Origin: Janthinobacterium lividum
GTDB taxonomy: Bacteria > Pseudomonadota > Gammaproteobacteria > Burkholderiales > Burkholderiaceae_D
Length of the DNA stretch: 64,000 nt
Reading direction: 5' to 3'
NCBI RefSeq assembly: GCF_023509035.1
Contig: NZ_CP075583.1
Location: forward strand, 2,914,001-2,978,000
Under the pieces are notes generated by a model, which worked only from the letters and a program-made list of their open reading frames with translations, made no database searches and had not been told where the DNA came from. Both the position numbers and the translations under genes were made by a program. Position 1 is the stretch's first letter. Every line of letters begins with the position of its first letter. Positions 55,125 to 62,897 of the stretch are shown here, piece by piece.

Positions 55125-55820
55125 ATGCGCACGGCGATCTTCCTGCTGTTGGCGTCGGCCAGCCTGGGCGCACACGGGGCTGCGCGCACGCCGTTCCAGG
55201 TGCGCTGCGAAGACACGATCAGCAAGACGGTGTCCGTGCTGACGGCGCAGCAGAATGGCTATTCCATCGACACGCATCTGCCATACAAGGCCCTGACGGT
55301 CATGAAGGGCACGGCGCGCGCCAATACCTGGGTACTGGGATTGACGAAGACGGATTCGCGCGTGGCCATTGCCCTGGCCGGCCCCATGCTGCAGGATCCG
55401 GCCAGCGGCTATGAATGCGTGGCGCCGCAGATTACCGTGACCCTGACATATGCGCCCGTGGTGATCTATATCGGCCGCGAGTTTGCCCCCGGCACTTGCG
55501 CGTATGATGAGATACTCGCGCACGAGCTGCGGCACATGAAAACCTATATGGAACACTTGCCGCGGGTGGAAAAGACCGTGCGCGCGGCGCTGGCCAAACG
55601 CTTCGAGGCGCGGCCCCTGTATGCGCCCAGCGGCACGGCCAAGGCGGCGCTGGCGCGCGAGATCGACACGGGCTGGTTGCCGTACATCAAGGCCGAAATG
55701 CGCAAGGTGGAAACCTTGCAGGCAGCCATCGATTCTCCACAAGAATATGCGCGCCTGGGCAAGGCGTGTAAAGGCGAGATACAAAACATCCTAACGGGCA
55801 AGGCAGCGCCCGCCAATTAG
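55125..55820 (+). CDS. exported HExxH protein, possible zinc protease
   Basis: A protein of 231 residues with a short signal peptide (about 1-19). It has H-E-L-R-H at 133-137 within Y-D-E-I-L-A-H-E-L-R-H-M-K-T-Y, the zinc-binding HExxH pattern of metallopeptidases. Downstream helices carry several acidic residues that could supply a third ligand. Cysteines lie at 28, 98 and 125. The rest does not match a family I know, although DUF922-like putative proteases have similar arrangement. It starts nine bases after the Nudix gene and could share its transcript. Confidence 0.72.
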   Translation: MRTAIFLLLASASLGAHGAARTPFQVRCEDTISKTVSVLTAQQNGYSIDTHLPYKALTVMKGTARANTWVLGLTKTDSRVAIALAGPMLQDPASGYECVAPQITVTLTYAPVVIYIGREFAPGTCAYDEILAHELRHMKTYMEHLPRVEKTVRAALAKRFEARPLYAPSGTAKAALAREIDTGWLPYIKAEMRKVETLQAAIDSPQEYARLGKACKGEIQNILTGKAAPAN

Positions 55821-55840
55821 GCAATTAGATGAGGAATGGC

Positions 55841-56542
55841 ATGACAGCAGCACCAAACACCGTCCGCTACTTTGCGTTGATCCCAGCCGCCGGCGTGGGC
55901 GCGCGCATGGAAGCGGGCAGTCCCAAGCAGTATTTAGCCATCGCCGGCAAACCCATGCTGCGCCATGCGCTCGACGCCTTTCTCGCCAGCCCGCTGATCG
56001 CGCATACGTATGTCGTCGTCAGCGCCGACGATGGTCAGATCGATGCCGTCGTGCCGGAGCAGGGCGTGACTGTGCTGCGCTGCGGCGGCGCCACGCGCAT
56101 GGAAAGCATCCTGAATGGCTTGCACGCCGTGCAGGGCAGCATAGCTGCCCACGACCAGGTGCTGGTGCATGACGCGGCGCGGCCCGGCCTGACGCCGGCG
56201 CTGATCGCAAAGCTGATCATGGAAGTGGGCGAGCATGCGGCTGGCGGCTTGCTGGCCTTGCCCGTGGTCGACACCGTCAAGCGGGCGGGGCCGGGCAATG
56301 TGTCGGCAAAGACGGTACCGCGCGACGGCCTGTGGCTGGCGCAGACGCCGCAAATGTTCAGCTATGCCTTGCTGCACCAGGCTTTATCCGAAGCGCCCGA
56401 TCCGCAAGCCATCACGGATGACGCCAGCGCCGTCGAAGCGCTGGGCCTGGCGCCCAGGCTCGTCGAGGGTCACCCGCGCAACCTGAAGGTGACCCTGCCG
56501 CGCGACATACACACGGCCGAGCTGTACCTGAACCATCCTTGA
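55841..56542 (+). CDS. ispD: 2-C-methyl-D-erythritol 4-phosphate cytidylyltransferase
   Basis: A protein of 233 residues. The nucleotide-binding start [23 protein letters not shown] and the catalytic [10 protein letters not shown] are present, with T-D-D-A-S-A-V-E towards the end. It joins CTP to methylerythritol phosphate in isoprenoid synthesis. GAGG at 55831-55834 favours ATG 55841 over the in-frame ATG at 55829. ispF follows 17 bases later. Confidence 0.95.
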   Translation: MTAAPNTVRYFALIPAAGVGARMEAGSPKQYLAIAGKPMLRHALDAFLASPLIAHTYVVVSADDGQIDAVVPEQGVTVLRCGGATRMESILNGLHAVQGSIAAHDQVLVHDAARPGLTPALIAKLIMEVGEHAAGGLLALPVVDTVKRAGPGNVSAKTVPRDGLWLAQTPQMFSYALLHQALSEAPDPQAITDDASAVEALGLAPRLVEGHPRNLKVTLPRDIHTAELYLNHP

Positions 56543-56559
56543 ATTCCAGAGAGACCCGC

Positions 56560-57060
56560 ATGAACACAACGACTCCCGTACTGCCTTTCCGCATCGGCCA
56601 GGGCTATGACTGCCACGCGCTGGTGGAAAACCGCGACCTGATCATCGGCGGCGTGAAAATTCCCCATCACCTGGGCCTGCTCGGCCATTCCGACGCGGAC
56701 GTGCTGCTGCACGCGATCACGGACGCCCTCTTCGGCGCCGCCGCCCTGGGCGACATCGGCCGCCATTTTCCCGACACGGACGCGCAATTCAAGGGCGCCG
56801 ATTCGCGCACCCTGCTGCGCGAAGCCGTGCGCCGCGTGCAGGCAACCGGTTATATCATCGGCAATATCGACGCCACCATCATCGCCCAGCGCCCGAAAAT
56901 GGCGCCGCACATCGCCGCCATGTGCGCGAACGTGGCCGAAGACCTGGGCGTGAGTTTGGGCCAGGTCAACATCAAGGCCAAGACGAATGAAAAACTGGGC
57001 TACCTGGGCCGTGAAGAGGGCATCGCGGCGGAAGCCGTGGCCTTGCTGCTGCGCGCCTGA
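56560..57060 (+). CDS. ispF: 2-C-methyl-D-erythritol 2,4-cyclodiphosphate synthase
   Basis: A protein of 166 residues. The family start [11 protein letters not shown] and the metal and substrate residues in [12 protein letters not shown] are present, along with D-I-G-x-H-F-P-D-T-D and the final K-A-T/K-T-N-E-K-L-G. It closes the cyclodiphosphate ring two steps after IspD. GAGAGA precedes ATG 56560; an upstream in-frame start would add seven residues with no ribosome site. The order ispD-ispF is standard. Confidence 0.96.
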   Translation: MNTTTPVLPFRIGQGYDCHALVENRDLIIGGVKIPHHLGLLGHSDADVLLHAITDALFGAAALGDIGRHFPDTDAQFKGADSRTLLREAVRRVQATGYIIGNIDATIIAQRPKMAPHIAAMCANVAEDLGVSLGQVNIKAKTNEKLGYLGREEGIAAEAVALLLRA

Positions 57061-57096
57061 TACGCCACCGAATATTGACCACTGACAGGAGAGAGC

Positions 57097-58260
57097 ATGT
57101 TCCAGTTACGCCGTACCAGTATCTTGTTTGCATGGGCACTGGCCGTCGCGCCATCGGCCTGGGCCGAACTGCAAGCCACGGGCGAGCCGCCCGCCGCGAA
57201 ACAGCAATGGAAGGCTATCACTGTGGCCGAAGGCGTGCGCCAGCCGTGGGGCATCGCCTGGCTGGGCGAGGGACGCGCGCTCGTTACCAGCAAGCAGGGC
57301 ACCTTGCATCTGCTGAATGGAAAGACTTTTACCGACGTGGCGCTGGAAGGCATGCCCAAGGTGTTTACGGGCGGGCAGGGCGGTTTGCTCGATATCGTCC
57401 TTCACCCGCAGGATGCGGGCAAGGCCGCGCCAAGAGTCTACATGACGGTGTCGACAGGCAGCAATGACGCGAATCGCACGACCCTCGTGCGCGGCGTGTT
57501 TGATGGCAAGAAGGTGACGGGCATCCAGACGCTGTTCAAGGTCGCCACGGACAAAAGCGGCGGCCAGCACTTCGGTTCGCGCCTGCTGTGGCTGCCAGAT
57601 GGCACTTTGCTGATGAGCGTGGCCGATGGCGGCAATCCGCCGCTGCGCATCGGTGACCGCCTGGCGCGCGAGCAGGCGCAAAACCTGGCCACGCACCAGG
57701 GCTCCATCCTGCGCCTGACGGAAGAAGGCAAACCGGCGCCCGGCAGCCCGCTGGCAGCCAAGGGCGCCTTGCCGGAAATCTGGTCGTATGGCCACCGCAA
57801 TGTGCAGGGGCTGGCGCTCGATCCCGTCTCGGGACGCGTGTGGGCCACGGAACACGGTCCGTACGGCGGCGATGAGCTGAACCTGGTGGTGGCGGGCGGC
57901 AACTACGGCTGGCCACTGCAAAGCTATGGCGCCGACTACACGACGCATGAACCTGTCGGCAAGCATGAAGTGGCGGGCATGATCAATCCGAGCGTGGCCT
58001 GGGTGCCGTCGCCGGCGCCGTCAGGGCTGGCCGTCTACACGGGCGACAAGATTGCCGCCTGGCGCGGCAGCATTTTCAGCGGCGGCCTGGCAGCCAAGGA
58101 TATCCGCCGCATCGCCGTCGATGCGAACGGCAAGGTGACGGGGCAGGACCGCCTGGCCATCGGCGCGCGCGTGCGCGACGTGCGCCAGGGGCCGGACGGC
58201 TACCTGTACGCGCTGACCGATGAAGACAATGGCCGCTTGCTGCGCATCGTGCCGCAGTAA
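57097..58260 (+). CDS. PQQ-dependent sugar dehydrogenase, exported
   Basis: A protein of 387 residues with a signal peptide (to about A-W-A at 23). The mature part is a soluble six-bladed beta-propeller of the YliI/Asd type: R-Q-P-W-G-I-A-W-L, Q-G-G-L-L-D-I-V-L-H-P and E-H-G-P-Y-G-G-D-E-L-N-L-V are typical. It oxidises aldose sugars in the periplasm using PQQ. No PQQ synthesis genes are in the window. GGAGAG precedes the ATG at 57097. Confidence 0.88.
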   Translation: MFQLRRTSILFAWALAVAPSAWAELQATGEPPAAKQQWKAITVAEGVRQPWGIAWLGEGRALVTSKQGTLHLLNGKTFTDVALEGMPKVFTGGQGGLLDIVLHPQDAGKAAPRVYMTVSTGSNDANRTTLVRGVFDGKKVTGIQTLFKVATDKSGGQHFGSRLLWLPDGTLLMSVADGGNPPLRIGDRLAREQAQNLATHQGSILRLTEEGKPAPGSPLAAKGALPEIWSYGHRNVQGLALDPVSGRVWATEHGPYGGDELNLVVAGGNYGWPLQSYGADYTTHEPVGKHEVAGMINPSVAWVPSPAPSGLAVYTGDKIAAWRGSIFSGGLAAKDIRRIAVDANGKVTGQDRLAIGARVRDVRQGPDGYLYALTDEDNGRLLRIVPQ

Positions 58261-58317
58261 CACGGCAGGCGCCCACTTCGCTTAAGATGGCGCCTTTACC
58301 TCATTCAAGGTGGCGGC

Positions 58318-58620
58318 ATGGCCCGTGATACTTATGCATACCGGCACGTCGCCGTCGAATCGCGCGCCATCCATGGCCGCGTGGAAATCCGCCCGGTGCC
58401 TGGCCAGGCCTTTTCACCGGAGCTGGCCGTGCAGTGTTCGCGCCGCCTGGTCGACGTGCAGCGTTACCCGCTGGGCAGCCGCTTTTTACTCTTTGCCAAG
58501 CTGACGGACCGCCTGGGCGGCACGCCCTTCCTGTATGCGTATCACGGCGACGCGGACGTGGTGATGACGCCGGCCGAAGTGAGGAAATTCCTCGGCGAAT
58601 TCCGCCGCGGCCGCATCTGA
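58318..58620 (+). CDS. small soluble protein, unknown function
   Basis: A protein of 100 residues without signal peptide or membrane segment, with a basic and aromatic composition. Alternating short strands (L-F-A-K-L-T-D-R-L-G-G-T-P-F-L-Y-A-Y-H-G-D) suggest a small beta-rich fold. It runs to a basic C-terminus (F-R-R-G-R-I). No family recognised. GGTGGCGGC before the ATG gives a weak ribosome site. It ends four bases before the convergent MFS gene. Confidence 0.6.
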   Translation: MARDTYAYRHVAVESRAIHGRVEIRPVPGQAFSPELAVQCSRRLVDVQRYPLGSRFLLFAKLTDRLGGTPFLYAYHGDADVVMTPAEVRKFLGEFRRGRI

Positions 58621-58623
58621 TTC

Positions 58624-59838
58624 CTACGAGGCAATGCAGGCCGCGCCGGCCTTGGCGCTGGCCCGCGGCTTGCCGAAGACGGCGATCGTCAAGGCGCAGC
58701 CGAGGGCGAACAGGCCGCCCACCACCATCGCGCTCGATACGCCCAGCCGGTCGACGGCCATGCCTCCCAGCAACGCGCCCGACGCCAGCGATACTTGCAC
58801 GATGGCGACAAACAGTGCGCTGCTGCCTTCCATCAGCTGCGGCGCCGCCTTGAACATCCACGTCTGCACGGCGATCGGCATGGCGCCGAAACCGAAACCC
58901 CAGACGGCCACCAGCAACATGGCGGTGAGCGCATGGCTGCCGAACGCGGCCAGGGCCAGGGTGGACAGGCCCAGCACGGCGCCCGTCACCATCAGCGCGG
59001 CTCGTTCGTAGCGGCCGGCGGCCCAGCCGCCCACGAGGTTGCCGATGAAGCCGGAAGCGCCGTACACGAGCAGCATGGCGCTGACCGTGCCGGCCGCCAA
59101 GTGCGAGATTTGCGTGAGGAATGGCGCGATATACGTGTAGGCGGCGAACTGGCCCGTGAAGAGCATGGCCGTGGCGATCAGGCCCAGCCTGGCCTTGCGG
59201 ATGCCGAAAATCATCGGCAACTGGCGCAAGCGGATGGCTTGCGTCGGTGGCAGCTTGGGCAGCAGCAGCAACTGGCCTACGAAGACCAGCACGGCAATGG
59301 CGCTGGCCGCGCCGAAAGCCACTCTCCAGCCGACCAAGTCGCCCACCAGCGCGCCGGCCGGCACGCCCGCCACCGTGCCCAGCGAGACGCCGGCGAAGAT
59401 GATGGACATGGCGCGCGACGCGTGCTGCGGCGCCACCAGGCGCGGGCCGATGGCACTGCCGATGGCCCAGAAGCCGCCCACGCCGACGCCCAGCATGGCG
59501 CGGCCCAGCAGGATGGCACCGTAGGACGGCGCCAGCGCCACCAGCAAGTTCGAAACGACCAGCAGGGCCGTGAGGGCCAGCAGCACGATGCGGCGGTCCA
59601 GGCGGCCCGAGCCGACGGTAACGAAGATGGCGGCAAATGCGGCAACGATGCCGGGCGTGGTGATCATCAAGCCCGCCTGGCCCTTGCTGATGGCCAGTTC
59701 GGCGGCCATGGCGGGCAGCAGGCCGACGGGCAGAAATTCGGAGGTGACGAGGGCGAAGGCGCCGATGCCGACCGATAGGACGGCCAGCCATGGCGCCACG
59801 GTGGTGTCGTCGCTGGTAGCGTTGGAAGGTATGTGCAT
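58624..59838 (-). CDS. MFS transporter, AraJ/DHA1 family
   Basis: A protein of 404 residues with about twelve membrane segments. V-T-S-E-F-L-P-V-G-L-L-P lies in segment 1, as in the sugar-efflux/AraJ and chloramphenicol-exporter group, and G-S-G-R-L-D-R-R-I-V-L-L forms motif A. It exports a small molecule by proton antiport; the substrate is unknown. It faces a TetR gene across a region with two copies of the same operator, so it is very probably repressed by that TetR protein. Confidence 0.87.
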   Translation of the reverse strand: MHIPSNATSDDTTVAPWLAVLSVGIGAFALVTSEFLPVGLLPAMAAELAISKGQAGLMITTPGIVAAFAAIFVTVGSGRLDRRIVLLALTALLVVSNLLVALAPSYGAILLGRAMLGVGVGGFWAIGSAIGPRLVAPQHASRAMSIIFAGVSLGTVAGVPAGALVGDLVGWRVAFGAASAIAVLVFVGQLLLLPKLPPTQAIRLRQLPMIFGIRKARLGLIATAMLFTGQFAAYTYIAPFLTQISHLAAGTVSAMLLVYGASGFIGNLVGGWAAGRYERAALMVTGAVLGLSTLALAAFGSHALTAMLLVAVWGFGFGAMPIAVQTWMFKAAPQLMEGSSALFVAIVQVSLASGALLGGMAVDRLGVSSAMVVGGLFALGCALTIAVFGKPRASAKAGAACIAS

Positions 59839-59868
59839 AGGGGTTCCTGAAAAGCCGGGAGGTTTTTA

Positions 59869-59878
59869 ACCGGTCGGT
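59869..59878. promoter_or_regulatory. TetR operator, MFS-proximal copy
   Basis: ACCGGTCGGT in the context TTTTTAACCGGTCGGTAT. It shares the frame ACCG-N2-CGGT and its flanks with the copy at 59920. It lies next to the minus-strand -10 of the MFS promoter. Confidence 0.75.
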
Positions 59879-59879
59879 A

Positions 59880-59910
59880 TATAATCAGGGCAGGCAGACA
59901 TTGTTGTCAA
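59880..59910 (-). promoter_or_regulatory. promoter of the MFS gene
   Basis: On the minus strand TTGACA (59910-59905) is a perfect -35. An AT-rich -10 (GATTAT, 59886-59881) follows at 18 bases. It lies between the two operator copies. Confidence 0.6.
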
Positions 59911-59919
59911 TAATTTTTT

Positions 59920-59929
59920 ACCGAACGGT
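59920..59929. promoter_or_regulatory. TetR operator, tetR-proximal copy
   Basis: ACCGAACGGT, directly followed by the tetR ATG at 59930, in the context TTTTTTACCGAACGGTAT. Bound repressor would also block its own gene, giving autoregulation. Confidence 0.75.
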
Positions 59930-60550
59930 ATGAAACAAGATAAAAAAGAGGCAGTAGCCAAGGCGAAAACGGGGCGGCCACGCACCTTCGACGCGGAAGA
60001 GGCGCTTGATTGCGCCATGAAAGTGTTCTGGGAAAAAGGCTATGAGGGCAGTTCCCTGCCGGAATTGACGAAGGCCATGGGCATGAACCGTCCCAGCCTG
60101 TATGCCGTCTTCGGCAACAAGGAGCAATTGTTCCACAAGGCGCTCGAGCGCTACAGCGACACGCGCATGCGGTTTTTCGATGCGGCGCTGGAACAGCCGA
60201 CGGCGCGCCAGGTGGTGGAAGCCTTGCTGACGCAGTATGTCGACGCGCAAACTATGCCCGATGGGCCGCATGGCTGCATGGGCGTCAATGCGGCGCTCGC
60301 CTGCAGCGACGATGCCTTGCCGATCCGCGATGAACTGTTTGCGCGCCGCCTGCGTGGTGAAATCAAATTGCGCGACCGCTTGCGGCGCGCCAAGGAAGAG
60401 GGGGATTTGCCGCCCGATTCCTGCCCGGAGCAGCAGGCGCGCTTTGTCGTGACCTTGTCGCAGGGCATGGCCATCCAGGCGGCGGCCGGTGTATCGCGCG
60501 AGCAATTGCAGCAAATGGTGGGATTGCTGCTGCGCAATTGGCCGATGTAA
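59930..60550 (+). CDS. TetR/AcrR-family transcriptional repressor
   Basis: A protein of 206 residues. The N-terminal DNA-binding domain has A-M-K-V-F-W-E-K-G-Y-E-G-S-S-L-P-E-L-T-K-A-M-G-M-N-R-P-S-L-Y-A-V-F-G-N-K-E-Q-L-F, a clear TetR helix-turn-helix. The remaining helices form the ligand-binding and dimer part; two or more cysteines (G-C-M-G, A-C-S-D) lie there. It is divergent from the MFS exporter, with two matching operators in between. The ligand is probably a substrate of the pump. There is no room for a ribosome site because the operator adjoins the ATG. Leaderless translation is possible. Confidence 0.92.
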   Translation: MKQDKKEAVAKAKTGRPRTFDAEEALDCAMKVFWEKGYEGSSLPELTKAMGMNRPSLYAVFGNKEQLFHKALERYSDTRMRFFDAALEQPTARQVVEALLTQYVDAQTMPDGPHGCMGVNAALACSDDALPIRDELFARRLRGEIKLRDRLRRAKEEGDLPPDSCPEQQARFVVTLSQGMAIQAAAGVSREQLQQMVGLLLRNWPM

Positions 60551-60889
60551 CTACCCTGTCGGGGCGATGGTCTTGGCCAGGTCGCTGGGCGCCTTGCGCC
60601 GCCAGGCGGCCGTCAGGGCGGCGGCCAGCATGTCCAGCTCGGCGTCCGCCAGGCACACCGTGATACCCGCCAGCCGTTCGCCCCACCACAGTTTTTCGCA
60701 GCCCGATGGCGTGATGACGGTGGCGATGTGCGCCGCTTCTGCATCGAGCAGTACGTTGATGTGCTCGTCATCTGGCAGGGTGGCAAAGATCTTCCCGCCC
60801 ACGCGGAAGGCCGGACGGTCGTGATGTTCTTCCTCGGTGGTGTCGGGAAACGACAGTGCCAGATAGCGTAGTTCTTCCAGGTCGACCAT
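60551..60889 (-). CDS. MmcQ/YjbR-family protein
   Basis: A protein of 112 residues of the YjbR/CyaY-like fold: an N-terminal helix (L-E-E-L-R-Y-L-A-L-S-F-P-D-T-T-E-E), F-R-V-G-G-K-I-F-A-T-L and a final helix A-A-W-R-R-K-A-P. It is a small basic protein sometimes described as DNA-binding; the role is not established. It ends at the base after the tetR stop, converging with it. An AGAGGA lies directly before the start. Confidence 0.82.
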   Translation of the reverse strand: MVDLEELRYLALSFPDTTEEEHHDRPAFRVGGKIFATLPDDEHINVLLDAEAAHIATVITPSGCEKLWWGERLAGITVCLADAELDMLAAALTAAWRRKAPSDLAKTIAPTG

Positions 60890-61407
60890 TCCTCTTTCCC
60901 CCTGTTCGGATAGATAGCAGCGTGACTACATTTTGCCATGCTGTTTCGCCGCGTGGTGCAGCGGCATGCGAAAAGAAATGCGCAAGATGCGACACTGTCG
61001 TGCACGCTTGTGGCGCTTGCGCGACAGGTCCCGCTACCGCAGCAGGGGCAAAGTGCCCGTGCAGCCACGATTGTTCAGCTTGTTTTAGTGTGCTTATCAT
61101 AAAAATATCTTACATGACTAAAAGAAAAATACTTTTCTTCCAGGGAATTTAAGATAGAATAGATTCAACGTTTTACCTGACCCGTCAACTGTCTGGTTTT
61201 GTCCCGGGAACCCGAACCCTTTCCAGGACGCTTGCAGTGCCGCCATGGCACGCCGCAAGGCCGCGATGTTTTGCGGAAGCCACGCCCCCGACCGCTCATC
61301 CTTGCAATTCTTGCGCTACGCCGACACGCCTCAATGCAGCGTGTATTCAGCTCAAGCGCCTTCACGTCTGTTGCGCCCGTTGAATACTTATTGACTGGAT
61401 ACCCATC
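60890..61407. other. 518-base intergenic region, partly AT-rich
   Basis: It lies between the divergent YjbR and PEP-CTERM genes. From about 61080 to 61165 the sequence is clearly AT-rich, with TAGAAT (61155-61160) and TATCAT (61095-61100) as possible -10 elements, but neither has a good -35. A TGGCAC at 61245-61250 recalls the first half of a sigma-54 site without the second half. No gene, RNA or repeat was recognised. Confidence 0.4.
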
Positions 61408-61818
61408 ATGAAAAATTTGCCTAAAATCGCCCTGTCCCTGATCGCTGCTGGTGTGTTTGCACACGCGAACGCCAGCACCATCAACGTGTCCACCGCTTAT
61501 TTGAATGATGGCGTGGCGCTGGACGTCAAGAGCAGCGAGCTGTGGTGGGCTGGCAACGATAATAGCAGCAGCCTGCTCCTCGCCGGTTCGAGCATTTTGT
61601 CGGAAGGCAACCATACCTTGAGCATCGATGGACTGGAAAACTGCTGCGATGGCGGCCAGCAAGTCCAGTTCGCGGCGGACAACAGCAATTTCGCCAGCTT
61701 TTCCAGTGCCGATGGCCCGGTACCGGACTTGTCGGAACCGAGCTCCTACGCCATGCTGCTGACCAGCCTGGCCTTGCTGGGCTTCACGGCGCGCCGCAGG
61801 CAGGACGACAAGTTCTAA
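61408..61818 (+). CDS. PEP-CTERM sorting-domain exported protein
   Basis: A protein of 136 residues with a signal peptide (1-22). The middle is a beta-rich stretch rich in Ser, Asn and Asp. The C-terminal PEP-CTERM signal is S-E-P (109-111), a hydrophobic segment A-M-L-L-T-S-L-A-L-L-G-F and R-R-R, recognised by exosortase EpsH/XrtA for cleavage and attachment of the protein in surface polysaccharide. The more usual P-E-P is S-E-P here. Two adjacent cysteines (C79-C80) are unusual. No exosortase or EPS gene lies in the window. Confidence 0.85.
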   Translation: MKNLPKIALSLIAAGVFAHANASTINVSTAYLNDGVALDVKSSELWWAGNDNSSSLLLAGSSILSEGNHTLSIDGLENCCDGGQQVQFAADNSNFASFSSADGPVPDLSEPSSYAMLLTSLALLGFTARRRQDDKF

Positions 61819-61870
61819 GCGCAAGTTGCAGGCAACGAGACTGCGCGCACCTCGCGGCGCACGTAAAAAT

Positions 61871-61904
61871 CCCGCCGGTCTGTCAGGACACGGCGGGCTT
61901 TTTT
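61871..61904 (+). terminator. Rho-independent terminator after the PEP-CTERM gene
   Basis: CCCGCCG (61871-61877) pairs perfectly with CGGCGGG (61891-61897) around a 13-base loop, followed by C and six T. An A run before the stem would also serve the converging FHA gene. Confidence 0.85.
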
Positions 61905-61916
61905 GCATGCGCGTTG

Positions 61917-62897
61917 TCAGTCGCCGCTGTCTTCGTCTTCGTCGGCACCCTTGGCCGCCTTGCCGCGCTCGGCGTCGACGGCGCGCTGCAGGCTGGCCGC
62001 ATCGCGGAAGAAGGCGTCCGTCGTGCGATCGGGGCTCAGGCGCAAGGCCGGCGGGTAGATCACCGACATATACGTCTCGTCGGCCAGGCGGCCGCTGGTC
62101 TGCAGGTTGCTCAGCAGGATCAGGGTCGAGCCGACGATGGCCAGCACGACGGCGACGAGGCCGAAGCGGCGCGGGTGCTGCGGCTTGATCGTGCACAAAT
62201 GGTAATAGATCATGACGCAGACGATGACGATGAACATATGCCGACCGTAGCGCGTCAGCACTTCCAGCGACAGCGCATACGCCGCCACATTGCTGCCCAG
62301 TTCCCACACTTCCATGGCCAGCAAGCCGCAGCCGATGATGAACAGGTGGCGGCCGAGGCGTGCCACACGGCCAAACAAACGGTTTGCCACGGCCCAGATC
62401 GACGCCCACACCAGGCCGCCGGCCAGCGCGTAGGCGATGATCATCAGGTAGGAAATCGGGTCGAAGGCGTTTGCGTCGCCGAGCCAGTTGCTGAAGGCGG
62501 CCGAAGCGCCGATCATGGCCAGGCCGGCGACGGCGGGGAGCAAGCCTTCCCAGTCGTGCCTGGTCGTGTCGCTCAGTTCGGGCGCCACCGGCTGGTCGCT
62601 GGCGCGCACGCGCAAACGCGTGTGGCCCAGGCGCACGATGCTGTTGCCGTTCAAGGCCACTTGCAGTTGCCGTTGTCCCCGGTGGATCACGCCATTCTGG
62701 CTGCCCAGGTCGCGCAGCAGCAGGGCGCCTGCGCCGTCGTCTTCGACGATGGCGTGTGCGGCTGCCGTATGCGCATCGTCGAGGATGAAGTCGTTGTCAT
62801 AGCCGCGGCCGATGCGGATCGGCAGCGACTCCATCCGCTGGCGTTGCCGCACTTCGCCATTCTCGGCGAGGATTTCGATGAAGTACGGTGCTTTCAT
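61917..62897 (-). CDS. FHA-domain membrane protein
   Basis: A protein of 326 residues. The N-terminal FHA domain (about 1-105) has I-R-I-G-R-G-Y-D-N-D, H-A-I-V and L-G-S-Q-N-G, the loops that bind phosphothreonine; the family Ser/His after the second strand is kept as His. About six or seven membrane segments follow (about 125-285), then a charged tail ending G-A-D-E-D-E-D-S-G-D. The FHA domain would lie in the cytoplasm. Its ATG overlaps the stop of the serine protease gene (ATGA), so they are made together. A phospho-dependent control of the protease partner is inferred only. No kinase lies nearby. Confidence 0.82.
   Translation of the reverse strand: MKAPYFIEILAENGEVRQRQRMESLPIRIGRGYDNDFILDDAHTAAAHAIVEDDGAGALLLRDLGSQNGVIHRGQRQLQVALNGNSIVRLGHTRLRVRASDQPVAPELSDTTRHDWEGLLPAVAGLAMIGASAAFSNWLGDANAFDPISYLMIIAYALAGGLVWASIWAVANRLFGRVARLGRHLFIIGCGLLAMEVWELGSNVAAYALSLEVLTRYGRHMFIVIVCVMIYYHLCTIKPQHPRRFGLVAVVLAIVGSTLILLSNLQTSGRLADETYMSVIYPPALRLSPDRTTDAFFRDAASLQRAVDAERGKAAKGADEDEDSGD

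Noticed and set aside
61245..61250. TGGCAC resembling a sigma-54 -24 element
   Set aside because: No TTGC at the required distance for the -12 element.
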